A stretch of DNA of 11,717 nucleotides, from the NCBI GenBank assembly GCA_902489575.1, contig CABUAQ010000064.1, positions 1-11,717 on the forward strand. The letters run 5' to 3'. This document shows positions 5,801 to 11,717 of this stretch, piece after piece; position 1 is the stretch's first letter; every line of letters starts with the position of its first letter. A program made the position numbers and the translations under genes. The notes beneath the pieces are model-generated. The model saw only the letters and a program-made list of their open reading frames with translations. It was not told the origin of the DNA and did no database searches. This DNA comes from an uncultured bacterium (lineage in GTDB: Bacteria > Cyanobacteriota > Vampirovibrionia > Gastranaerophilales > Gastranaerophilaceae).

Positions 5801-8800
5801 GTTGTTACTCCTCCGGTTTGAGTTAACAAACCTGATTGGTTTTTTGTAACTCCGACAAGAGCCAGACTTCCACCTGACATGTTAATATTACCTTTCCAGT
5901 TATCGGTATTGTCAAGATTAACGTTCCCGCCCGAGATGTTAAGTTTTGAATTGGCATTTATATTCGTATTGGCTTCTGAGTGGATAGTACCTTGAGAAAC
6001 ATTTAGTTCTGTGACTGTTGAACCGTTACCAATATTGAAAGTACCGCCGGCAATGCTATCGTTTGTATTATTTAGAGCAAAATTATTGCCGGTAATGGTT
6101 GTAGTACCATTGCTTTGAGAAAATACTCCATTTTCATTTTTGTATGCGTTTGATAAATTAACCGTTCCGCCTGTTACGTTTAACTCGCTGTTCGCGTGGA
6201 TATTTACCTGTGTATTGTAGTCAATTGTACCCTGGGATACTTTCATGTCACTTCTTTGTGTACCGTCACCCACATTAAGGATCCCGCCAGAAAATTTGTC
6301 ACTTTTATTATTCAAATCAAAACCGGAACCGGTAACTGTTGTTGTTCCGTTTGTTTGGGTAAGTATTCCGTTTTTATTGCTAAAATTATCAATATTTAAA
6401 TTGCCGCCAGAGACATTTATGTTGCCATTCCAGCTATCGCCGTTATCAATTGTTACATTCCCGCCTGAAACATTTATTTTTGAGCCTGTATTAAGGTTTA
6501 CTGTTGCGTCTTTGCCGATTGTACCCTGAGAAACGTCTAATGAACTTGAATCCCCGCCGTTGCCTATATTTAAAGTTCCGCCTGAAATATTGTCTTCTTT
6601 ATTATTAAGATTAAAATTGTTTCCTGTAATTATTGTTGTTCCGCCGCTTTGGGTAAATTTTCCTTCGGTATTTTTACTTATGTTATCAAGATTAAGATTG
6701 CCGTCGGTTATATTAATTGTTCCTTGCCAGGCATCTGTTTGGTCAAGTTTAACATCTCCGCCCGAAATATTAAGTGTACCGTTGCGATTGATGTTTACTA
6801 TAGCATCTGTGTCAATATAACCTTGAGAAACCCCCATTTCAGTTTGACTGACTTTGTCTCCAATATGGAGTGTTCCGCCTGAAATTATATCTGACGAATT
6901 ATCTAAATCAAAGCCTGATCCTGTGACAATAGTTGTTCCGCCGGATTGATTGAATGTTCCGTCAAAATGTTTTTTTGTATTATCAATATTAATTTTACCG
7001 CCTGTGAGGTTAACATTTCCTTTCCAAGTGGTGTTTGAGCCAAGAGAAACATTCCCGCCATTAACATTAAGGGTAGAGTTTGTTGTTATGTTAACAGAGG
7101 TATCTTTACTGATTGCACCTTGTGAAACACTCATGTTAGATGAATTTATTCCGTTGCCTATATTTAATTTCCCGCCATCAACCAAATCATTTTCATTATT
7201 GAGGTCAAAGTTTTTTCCTGTAACATTTGTTTCGCCGCCGGTTTGGGTGAGTATACCTGTTTTGTTTGCTCCTGAGATATTTAAAGTGCCGTCTGATACA
7301 TTAATTTTACCACTCCATGCATCATCGGCATCAACTGTTACATTCCCGCCTTTTATATCAATGCTGCTTTTATTGTTAAGATTTATTGTTGAGTCTGTTG
7401 TTATTGTACCGTTTGAAACATTTAGTTTTGAAGTTGTTGTTCCATCCCCAATATTTAAACTGCCGCCGTCAATTAAATCATTTTCATTATTGAGGTCAAA
7501 TTTTTGTCCTGAAATATTCAGAGTTCCGTCAGATTGGGTTAGAGTACCTGTTTTTTGTGTATTATTTATGTTTAAATTTCCTGTGCCAGACAGATTAACT
7601 GAGCCTTCCCAGCTGTCCTGACTATCAAAAGTAACCTCTCCGCTTGTGATATCAACACTTCCGCTATCTGCCACGTAAACAAGAACATCGTCGCTAATAT
7701 AACCTTTATCTATATTTAAGGTTCCGCTTTGACTGTCTGTTCCAATATTAAGTCTGCCTCCTTCAATTGAATCTAAAGAGTTGTTTAAATAAAAATCATT
7801 TCCCACAATTGTTGTTGTTCCGTCAGTTTGAACAAATATTGCTGAAGAATTTTTTCCGGTATTATCAATAGTCAGGTTTCCGCTTGTAACTCCTACAATT
7901 CCGTTCCAAGAATCGTTTTTGTCAAGGGCTACATTCCCGCCTCTTACTTCCAAAACTCCGTTTTCTTTAATATCAACATATGTGTTTTTACCGATAGTGC
8001 CACTGCTTGCAATAAGTTCGCCATCTAATGTGTCGGAACCGATAGAAAGATTGCCGCCGGAAATATTGTCATTTGTATTATTAAGATAAAAGGCATCACC
8101 TGTAATGGTGGCAGAACCGTTTGTTTGTGTAAATTGACCGGAGAGATTTTTGTTTATTCCTGAAAGTTCAAGATTTCCACCGGATAGGTTTATATTTCCG
8201 TTCCAAGAATCGGAATTATCGAGCTGAGCATCTCCTGCGCTGATATTTAATGTGGCATTTTGCTCTATGTTTACATTAGCATTCTGGTGGATACTTCCGC
8301 CGGATAAATTTAATTTACTGGAAGTACCGTTACCTATATTTATACTTCCGCCGGAAATGATATCATCTGAAGTATCAAGTGCGGAACCATCACCTATAAT
8401 AGTAGTTGTTCCGTCTGATTGGTTGAAGGTCCCATTTAGAGAAACATTATTGAGTGTTGTATTTCCACCATTTATGTTTAATGTTCCATTTAATGTATCA
8501 CCGCTGTTTAAATAAACTGTTCCGCCTGTTACAGAAAGGGTTGAGCCGTTGGGAATTTTTGTGTTAGTGTTGTTTAATATTGAACTTCCTGTTCCGATTG
8601 TCAGAGTTCCGCTGTTTACGTTTAAATTCCCGCTGCTTGATGTAATTTGACCATTGGTGTTTTCTTCGGTGTAATTAGTTAGGTTTAATGTACCGCCTGT
8701 TTGCAATATGCTGTCAGATTCTTCTGTGTTATTCCAGGTATAATTCTGTCCGCCTATAGGAATATTATTTTCAAGGATCCCCGTATTTCCATTTGCACTC

Positions 8801-8910
8801 CAAATATAATTATCAATATTTGCAGTTTTTGGAAAGGCAAAATTACTTGTATGACCTATTACGGCAATACAAGCAGCTGCAGCCAAAAATCTCTTTATTC
8901 CCTTATTCAT
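2833..8910 (-). CDS. Giant autotransporter (type Va) with 14 tandem ~98-residue repeats
   Basis: A 2025-residue secreted outer-membrane protein. A signal peptide (basic 'MNKGIKR', then a hydrophobic run from F8 to G19, cleavage probably between residues 25 and 30) directs Sec export. Residues 60-160 are a degenerate half-unit. Residues 160 to about 1560 are 14 repeats rich in Gly, Asn, Ser and Thr with 'SGGxLNIG', 'LNISGGNV' and 'TQxxGTTTITG' motifs, typical of right-handed beta-helix passengers. Residues about 1560-1713 are a non-repeated junction ('NLTINNGEY...FAIDIYARS') that may be an autochaperone. From 'FRGQVATAASYMNQ' (1714) a linker/helix leads into the C-terminal beta-barrel (about 1765-2025) of alternating aromatic strands ending '...GLNWRL'. 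The only cysteines I see are in the signal peptide and near the C-terminus. ATG is fixed by a stop codon (TAG) directly before it. No Shine-Dalgarno is present. An adhesin or surface-fibre role is inferred. No protease or esterase motif was found in the passenger. Confidence 0.93.
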   Translation of the reverse strand: MNKGIKRFLAAAACIAVIGHTSNFAFPKTANIDNYIWSANGNTGILENNIPIGGQNYTWNNTEESDSILQTGGTLNLTNYTEENTNGQITSSSGNLNVNSGTLTIGTGSSILNNTNTKIPNGSTLSVTGGTVYLNSGDTLNGTLNINGGNTTLNNVSLNGTFNQSDGTTTIIGDGSALDTSDDIISGGSINIGNGTSSKLNLSGGSIHQNANVNIEQNATLNISAGDAQLDNSDSWNGNINLSGGNLELSGINKNLSGQFTQTNGSATITGDAFYLNNTNDNISGGNLSIGSDTLDGELIASSGTIGKNTYVDIKENGVLEVRGGNVALDKNDSWNGIVGVTSGNLTIDNTGKNSSAIFVQTDGTTTIVGNDFYLNNSLDSIEGGRLNIGTDSQSGTLNIDKGYISDDVLVYVADSGSVDITSGEVTFDSQDSWEGSVNLSGTGNLNINNTQKTGTLTQSDGTLNISGQKFDLNNENDLIDGGSLNIGDGTTTSKLNVSNGTITTDSTINLNNKSSIDIKGGNVTVDADDAWSGKINVSDGTLNISGANKTGILTQTGGETNVTGKNFDLNNENDLVDGGKLNIGNGINSSNMSVSQGAISKDTSVNITTNSTLNVNGGNVSLGSNTTWKGNVNLTGGKINIDNTKKHFDGTFNQSGGTTIVTGSGFDLDNSSDIISGGTLHIGDKVSQTEMGVSQGYIDTDAIVNINRNGTLNISGGDVKLDQTDAWQGTINITDGNLNLDNISKNTEGKFTQSGGTTIITGNNFNLNNKEDNISGGTLNIGNGGDSSSLDVSQGTIGKDATVNLNTGSKINVSGGNVTIDNGDSWNGNINVSGGNLNIDNFSNKNGILTQTNGTTTVTGSGFDLNNKSDKFSGGILNVGDGTQRSDMKVSQGTIDYNTQVNIHANSELNVTGGTVNLSNAYKNENGVFSQSNGTTTITGNNFALNNTNDSIAGGTFNIGNGSTVTELNVSQGTIHSEANTNINANSKLNISGGNVNLDNTDNWKGNINMSGGSLALVGVTKNQSGLLTQTGGVTTITGDTFDLNNSGDKISGGTFNIGTDGENSAVNVSKGSIEQGTSTNIASGSTLNINGGNVVLDGESDNFNGNINLSSGNLTLNSMNKNTTGILTQTGGTTTVIGKGSKLNNENDNVAGGKLNIGSETTTGELDVEKGNITKDASIHIRKGSSLNIKGGTADIDETNDKWDGEIQVSDGTLNLSNIDKTTTPDAKFNQSGGTTNIDNKSKLTLNTPDSHISGGTVNITNSGELNINNSSNNSSVLNSTGGKFSIRKGSKYSITGGTVDEASSLTVDQDGTIEVNGDNTNVTLDGKNDKFAGHGKVTNGTLNLTNGISKTTTQNGTFNQTGGTTNITKESNLTLQESDSKISGGEINVDETSELIVNNGVKHSSKLNITGGHFGLKGKSTYSTTGGTVDSDANVEIESASRLTLNGEDASVAIDGENDKWAGGIKVNSGNLYISDDLTKVTDENGNYIQTGGNMTMSGSKLALADKNSLISGGKINLTENSALTITQNGGSAITGGNVVIDDTSVLNYLAQKGLVQITEGNQINIDTSGLINMANNVRTNNVINNLTINNGEYGDGQANFAIDIYARSNKNASSDTISANSIQVAAKDSTGTIHISDFNLGGDIFGYDAPIEKNIRLGKIFKSDDIGKEVTFTATDKEIFTPIGYYRLNPSAANDGNYSLDLTRFNPQVFRGQVATAASYMNQLVVNDTLFNRAQIRRYGSSYDQIFKNKTAILDGTASFERTLKEGQLWTEVFGNFETLKMNNGLDKVRNNSWGFIVGGDFGLKELRNGWTYMPSVYLAYNGGRQTFNGVGIYENGGQIGFMSSWMKRNFIETALAYVGVYGTNIDIAGNSEDAFNYFFGFASKSAYDWEIGRNFKIQPSVTMAYNMFGQQNWHSDYGQMGMSSGFLNGFNIAPGINFIYQRESWSMYATVAYAWNFFAGIDGQAGNVDLPSIKMAQGYLQYGFGMTKTFSDRFNMFAQATVRNIGRTGIICQGGLNWRL
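4447..5226 (-). repeat. Two enlarged 130-residue repeat units (12 and 13)
   Basis: Units 12 (5226-4837) and 13 (4836-4447) are exactly 390 bp each. They carry about 30 extra residues, a 'LNxTGGxFxxxxxSxYSxTGGTVD' arm, and share 'DG[KE]NDKxAG' further on. They form a second repeat class next to the junction region, apparently by duplication of an expanded unit. Confidence 0.8.
6130..6369 (-). repeat. Shortened repeat unit 8 (80 residues)
   Basis: This unit runs straight from 'LNVTGGTVNLSNAYKNENG' into the next unit. It lacks the block corresponding to 'D-x-W-x-G-N-I-N-x-S-G-G' found in its neighbours. The loss is in frame and about 18-19 residues long, about the length of one beta-helix coil. 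Confidence 0.8.
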
Positions 8911-8951
8911 CTAATTTCAGGTTTATTTCCCAAGATACCTATCCAATTAAT

Positions 8952-8979
8952 ATTCTAATCAGCTTTTCATTATTTTCAA
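8952..8979 (-). promoter_or_regulatory. Promoter of the autotransporter gene
   Basis: On the minus strand, TTGAAA (8979-8974), a 16-base spacer and TAGAAT (8957-8952). Transcription would start near 8945, giving an AT-rich leader of about 35 bases with no Shine-Dalgarno. No terminator is seen between the kinase stop (9002) and this site, so read-through from the kinase gene is also possible. Confidence 0.5.
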
Positions 8980-9001
8980 GAAATTAGTATTTTGTTACAT
9001 T

Positions 9002-9886
9002 CTAAGCAATTATTTTGTTCCTGAAATTTTCTTGTTGAACAATATTGATTAATTTATTTAAAAAAGCTTTATATCTTGCTCTAACGGCTTCTCCCGATAG
9101 AACAATGTCCGCATCAGCCTTACAAGGACGAATGTATATCTCAGCTTTTTGAGATGCATTTTTATAAATTCCGTCAGCGGAACTTCCCAAATCTCTTTCT
9201 GCTGCACGAATATAAAATCTTTCTTTCTGCACATGTTCCCTAACATCAACATAGATTTTAAAGTCAAATGCACTTTTAATTTTTTCAGTAAGCGTAAATA
9301 ATCCTTCCGAAATAATAATTTTGGAAGGATTGGCTAATGTATAGTTATCAAACCTTTTTGCAGTACCTGACATGTCATATTTAGGCAGCATAACAGGTTT
9401 ACCTGCTAATAGTTCTTTAATGTGGAAGTTCATAAGTTCCAGTTCCAGTGCTTGAGGGACATCTAAGTCGTAATTTTTTGCAAACTCGGCAAAACTCCCT
9501 GCTGCTTTTACCATTTCGGAACGATCATAGTAGTAATCATCGGTGTTAACTCTTGTAATTACATTATTAATCTCAAATTCTGTTGCAAAGGACTTTATTG
9601 TATCAATAATATCAAGTGTAATGGTAGATTTTCCGCTTGCTGTTTCTCCTGCAATTCCAATTGATGCCGGACGAGAAATATGTCCTGATAAGTATTTTGC
9701 TAATTTTGATAAAATCTCCGGTTTATAGCTTACTAAAATAGAACCTTCAGATTGTAATTCATTATTAAAAATTTTTTTTAATTGCTCTTCTACAGCTTCT
9801 ACTCTGTTAAACGGGATTGAAACATACATTTTCTTTGTTCGTAATGCAGTTTCATTTGTTGTTTTGTGAAGTATATATTCTACCAT
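9002..9886 (-). CDS. Uridine kinase/phosphoribulokinase-family P-loop kinase
   Basis: A 294-residue protein. The kinase domain begins near residue 75 with Walker A 'GETASGKST' (80-88). It continues with 'NTDDYYYD' (114-121, the substrate/Asp motif of the URK/PRK family), 'YDLDVPQALELE' (139-150, matching the family's 'FDHPxAxD' region) and 'MLPKYDM' (166-172). The Walker B-like 'IIISEGLFTL' (190-199) and an Arg-rich lid 'RFYIRAAERDLG' (223-234) follow. The family transfers a phosphate from ATP to a ribose-type hydroxyl. Uridine/cytidine salvage is the likeliest job, but the substrate cannot be read from the motifs. Plain Udk proteins are about 210 residues. This one has a ~70-residue N-terminal extension of unknown role. 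AAGGA lies five bases before ATG. It is divergent from dapL, with the autotransporter 91 bases downstream. Confidence 0.8.
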   Translation of the reverse strand: MVEYILHKTTNETALRTKKMYVSIPFNRVEAVEEQLKKIFNNELQSEGSILVSYKPEILSKLAKYLSGHISRPASIGIAGETASGKSTITLDIIDTIKSFATEFEINNVITRVNTDDYYYDRSEMVKAAGSFAEFAKNYDLDVPQALELELMNFHIKELLAGKPVMLPKYDMSGTAKRFDNYTLANPSKIIISEGLFTLTEKIKSAFDFKIYVDVREHVQKERFYIRAAERDLGSSADGIYKNASQKAEIYIRPCKADADIVLSGEAVRARYKAFLNKLINIVQQENFRNKIIA

Positions 9887-9920
9887 TCTATTCCTTCTTA
9901 AAATTTAAAATACTACATTC

Positions 9921-9940
9921 ATAGTCTTTTTCATGACTAT
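9921..9940. repeat. Small inverted repeat upstream of the kinase gene
   Basis: ATAGTC (9921-9926) and GACTAT (9935-9940) form a 6-bp stem with an 8-base loop, 35 bases upstream of the kinase ATG, probably in its leader or promoter. The rest of the 184-base divergent gap (9887-10070) is AT-rich and includes the 14-base palindrome A6-TA-T6 at 9959-9972. A minus-strand TTGACA (9979-9974) has only weak -10 candidates downstream, so the kinase promoter is unresolved. Confidence 0.35.
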
Positions 9941-10024
9941 ACCAGAATTAAGTTTAAAAAAAAATATTTTTTGTCAAAATATTAATTTAAGTAAATATAT
10001 TTTAACAATCAAGCTTTCTATTTA

Positions 10025-10033
10025 TGTTATAAT
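10025..10033 (+). promoter_or_regulatory. Extended -10 promoter of dapL
   Basis: TGTTATAAT is a perfect extended -10 (TG-N-TATAAT) with no clear -35. Transcription would begin near 10040, about 30 bases before the dapL ATG. This also rules out in-frame start codons further upstream. Confidence 0.65.
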
Positions 10034-10070
10034 TTTTAAAAAAATGACAGGTAAGCAGGGAGTTTTAATT

Positions 10071-11246
10071 ATGAATATTAATACTAATTATCAAAATATT
10101 TCAGACAGCTATTTGTTTTCGACTATTGCAAAAAAGGTAAATGAATTTGTTTCAAACAATCCTGATAAAAAAATAATAAGACTCGGGATAGGTGATGTTA
10201 CTCTTCCTTTATGTAAAGTTGTTGTTAACGCCCTAAAAAACGCCTCTGAGGAAATGGGAGTGAAAGAAACTTTCCGCGGATATGGACCGGAACAGGGGTA
10301 CGATTTTTTAAAAACTAAAATACAAAATTATTATCAAAAACATAAAGTTTCACTGGATTTAGATGAAATCTTTATTTCTGATGGTGCAAAATCAGATTTG
10401 GGCAATATTTTAGATTTATTTGCAGTTGAAAATACGGTTTTGGTACCTGATCCTGTTTATCCTGTATATGTTGATACAAATACTATGGCAGGAAGAAAAA
10501 TTGTTTATATTGATGCTAATGCGGATAATAACTTCTTGCCGCTTCCGGATAAATCAATCAATGCGGATATAATATATCTATGTTCTCCAAATAATCCGAC
10601 AGGTGCGGTGTATAATAAAGAACAACTTAAAGCCTGGGTTGATTATGCAAATGAAAATAATGCGGTAATTTTATTTGATTCTGCTTATGAATGTTTTATA
10701 TCAGATGATAAACTTCCAAGAAGTATTTTTGAAATTGAAGGAGCAAAGACTTGTGCAATAGAATTTTGTTCATTGTCAAAAATGGCGGGATTTACAGGTA
10801 CAAGATGCGGTTATACTGTTGTGCCGAAAGCTCTTTGCGATGGTGTGTTGAATAAAATGTGGCTAAGACGTCAGACAACTAAGTTTAATGGTGTTCCGTA
10901 TATTATTCAAAGAGGAGCAGAAGCTGTATTTACAGAAGAAGGACAAGAGGAAATTCAAGAAAACCTTGGATATTATAAAGAAAATGCAAAGATAATTTCA
11001 GAAGTATTAAAAAAACATAATATCTGGCATATCGGTGGAGAACATTCTCCGTATATCTGGTTAAAATGTCCGAATAATATGTCATCCTGGGAGTTCTTTG
11101 ATTATTTATTGGAAAATGCTCAAATTGTCGGAACCCCAGGGTCAGGATTTGGTAAAAATGGTGAAGGGTATTTCCGTTTAACTTCTTTTGGCAGTAGAGA
11201 AAACACTAAAGCTGCTGTTGCAAGATTTGATAAATTGTTTAATTAA
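10071..11246 (+). CDS. dapL: LL-diaminopimelate aminotransferase
   Basis: A 391-residue class I/II PLP aminotransferase. It converts tetrahydrodipicolinate and glutamate directly to LL-diaminopimelate and 2-oxoglutarate, bypassing the succinylase/acetylase steps of lysine and peptidoglycan precursor synthesis. Motifs of plant and cyanobacterial DapL are clear: 'LGIGDVTLP' (38-46), 'GYGPEQGYD' (70-78), 'FISDGAKSD' (101-109), 'PDPVYPVYVD' (126-135), 'CSPNNPTGA' (171-179) and 'DSAYE' (203-207). The PLP lysine is K237 in 'SLSKMAGFTGTR', and 'TPGSGFG' (355-361) and 'FRLTSFGSREN' (368-378) complete the set. It is slightly shorter than the usual ~410. The frame stays open back to 9933, but the ATG at 10071 is chosen because AGGGAG lies eight bases upstream, the promoter lies at 10025-10033, and homology begins just after it. 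It is monocistronic. Confidence 0.95.
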   Translation: MNINTNYQNISDSYLFSTIAKKVNEFVSNNPDKKIIRLGIGDVTLPLCKVVVNALKNASEEMGVKETFRGYGPEQGYDFLKTKIQNYYQKHKVSLDLDEIFISDGAKSDLGNILDLFAVENTVLVPDPVYPVYVDTNTMAGRKIVYIDANADNNFLPLPDKSINADIIYLCSPNNPTGAVYNKEQLKAWVDYANENNAVILFDSAYECFISDDKLPRSIFEIEGAKTCAIEFCSLSKMAGFTGTRCGYTVVPKALCDGVLNKMWLRRQTTKFNGVPYIIQRGAEAVFTEEGQEEIQENLGYYKENAKIISEVLKKHNIWHIGGEHSPYIWLKCPNNMSSWEFFDYLLENAQIVGTPGSGFGKNGEGYFRLTSFGSRENTKAAVARFDKLFN

Positions 11247-11264
11247 TAATTTGAATTTTAATCG

Positions 11265-11298
11265 AAAATAAAAGTCCTAATTTAGGGACTTTTATTTT
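11265..11298. terminator. Bidirectional terminator between dapL and the XRE gene
   Basis: A 13-bp perfect stem (AAAATAAAAGTCC 11265-11277 with GGACTTTTATTTT 11286-11298) has an 8-base loop. It ends dapL on the plus strand and the convergent XRE gene on the minus strand. The XRE stop codon (11294-11292) and its last Lys codon lie inside the stem. Confidence 0.9.
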
Positions 11299-11606
11299 GT
11301 TAAAGCTACTACTATTTTATAAAAATCTTCTAGTTTTGACGGATTATTTTTTAATATTTCATTTATTTGCAGAATTAAATTTTCACTTGTATTTTTGTGT
11401 TCAAAGTCAAAAATTTCTAAAAAAGAAGTATTTAAAGCTTTGGTAATATTTTCCAAATTATTCATTGACGGATAATTTTTACCATTTTCGATATTACTGA
11501 TTGTTGCAGGTTCAACAGATATAAGTTCAGCCAGTTTTTCTTGATTAATTCCGCTGCGTTTTCTTATTTCTCTGAGTCTTTTACCTAAAAGTTCTTTTTT
11601 ATTCAT
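11292..11606 (-). CDS. XRE/Cro-CI family transcriptional regulator
   Basis: A 104-residue protein with an N-terminal helix-turn-helix of the HTH_3 (Cro/CI) type at about 7-63: 'LGKRLREIRKRSGINQEKLA' (7-26), then 'ATISNIENGKNYPSMNNLENI' (34-54) containing the recognition helix. The C-terminal ~40 residues (65-104) are a short, probably helical tail, perhaps for dimerisation. There is no peptidase or sensor domain. AAGG lies six bases before ATG. No toxin or phage partner is visible, although the neighbouring gene upstream lies outside the window. The target is unknown. AT-rich repeats just upstream are candidate autoregulatory sites. Confidence 0.9.
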   Translation of the reverse strand: MNKKELLGKRLREIRKRSGINQEKLAELISVEPATISNIENGKNYPSMNNLENITKALNTSFLEIFDFEHKNTSENLILQINEILKNNPSKLEDFYKIVVALTK

Positions 11607-11636
11607 TTTTTACCTTTTTTATTAATTTAATGCAGC

Positions 11637-11717
11637 TGTATTTTAAAATGAAGTAAATGTAACTTAATAAAACGTTGATAATTAAATTGTATTTAATTAT
11701 TATTAATCTGTATTTAA
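11637..11717. promoter_or_regulatory. AT-rich inverted and direct repeats upstream of the XRE gene (candidate operator)
   Basis: A perfect 10-bp inverted repeat, ATAATTAAAT-TGT-ATTTAATTAT, spans 11678-11700. The word TGTATTTAA occurs at 11688-11696 and again at 11709-11717, exactly 21 bp apart (two helical turns). A near copy, TGTATTTTAA, is at 11637-11646. Repeats of this kind beside a Cro/CI-type gene often mark operators, but the AT-richness raises the chance background. The array may continue beyond the window. Confidence 0.4.

Larger units (their letters stand above)
4237..8433 (-). repeat. Array of 14 in-frame tandem repeats (~294 bp) in the passenger
   Basis: Counting each unit from the residue before 'xFxQ/xLTQ', units begin (minus strand) at 8433, 8139, 7842, 7548, 7257, 6960, 6663, 6369, 6129, 5832, 5532, 5226, 4836 and 4446. 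The periods are 98, 99, 98, 97, 99, 99, 98, 80, 99, 100, 102, 130 and 130 residues. The consensus runs: TQxxGTTTITG - FDLNNxxDxISGGxLNIG - VSxGTI - VNIxxxSxLNISGGNV - DSWNGNIxxSGGNL. Units differ by many substitutions, so the array is old or diversified rather than freshly amplified. Unit 14 is incomplete at its end. Confidence 0.93.

Noticed and set aside
4237..8433. Regular ~294-bp spacing considered as a CRISPR or satellite array.
   Set aside because: The repeats are in one continuous reading frame, diverged in sequence, and code for a coherent beta-helix passenger.
4523..8515. Several plus-strand open frames up to 223 codons opposite the autotransporter.
   Set aside because: They recur in step with the repeat units, are rich in Pro, Phe, Ser and Val as expected for the complement of Gly/Asn/Thr codons, and lack credible ribosome sites. 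They are shadows of the repeat coding strand.
8866..8883. Possible lipobox ('AAAACIA') in the autotransporter signal peptide.
   Set aside because: The residue at -3 to the Cys is Ala and the hydrophobic core continues past the Cys, so ordinary signal peptidase I cleavage is more likely.
9933..10070. A 46-codon upstream extension of dapL.
   Set aside because: It is low-complexity, contains the predicted promoter, has no homology to DapL and is out-competed by the well-placed SD before 10071.

Overview
The window looks like chromosomal DNA from an AT-rich, diderm, probably anaerobic and gut-type bacterium. My best guess is the non-photosynthetic sister lineage of Cyanobacteria (Vampirovibrionia/Melainabacteria, perhaps Gastranaerophilales). 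The guess rests on an FtsZ with a plant/cyanobacteria-like 'GVEFW' motif, lysine/diaminopimelate synthesis by LL-diaminopimelate aminotransferase (DapL, common in Cyanobacteria and some other phyla), and a classical outer-membrane autotransporter, which requires an outer membrane. It comes from reading motifs, not from a search.

Layout from left to right. Positions 1-930 hold a leftward two-gene operon: a small TSCPD-domain protein, then a NifX/NifB-like iron-molybdenum-cofactor-family protein with a His/Cys-rich tail, closed by a strong terminator at 25-62. Positions 930-2100 hold ftsZ (leftward) with its own promoter. Positions 2130-2610 hold a compact SprA-related putative zinc metalloprotease (leftward) with a near-consensus promoter and its own terminator. 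Positions 2680-2785 hold tRNA-Gly(CCC) and a terminator. Positions 2833-8910 are filled by one leftward gene for a 2025-residue autotransporter. It has a signal peptide, a passenger built of 14 tandem copies of a ~98-residue beta-helix unit, a junction segment and a C-terminal beta-barrel. Positions 9002-9886 encode a uridine kinase/phosphoribulokinase-family P-loop kinase (leftward). Divergent from it, dapL runs rightward (10071-11246). It ends at a bidirectional terminator shared with a leftward XRE-family regulator (11292-11606). The right edge (11607-11717) is AT-rich with a perfect inverted repeat and repeated TGTATTTAA words that may be operator sites.

ftsZ, dapL, the kinase and the tRNA are housekeeping genes. 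The accessory and more interesting parts are the giant repeat adhesin, the metal-linked TSCPD-NifX pair and the minimal SprA-like protein. No mobile element, CRISPR array or phage gene is visible, and no stretch of more than 300 bases lacks a gene (the longest gap is 184 bases, 9887-10070).
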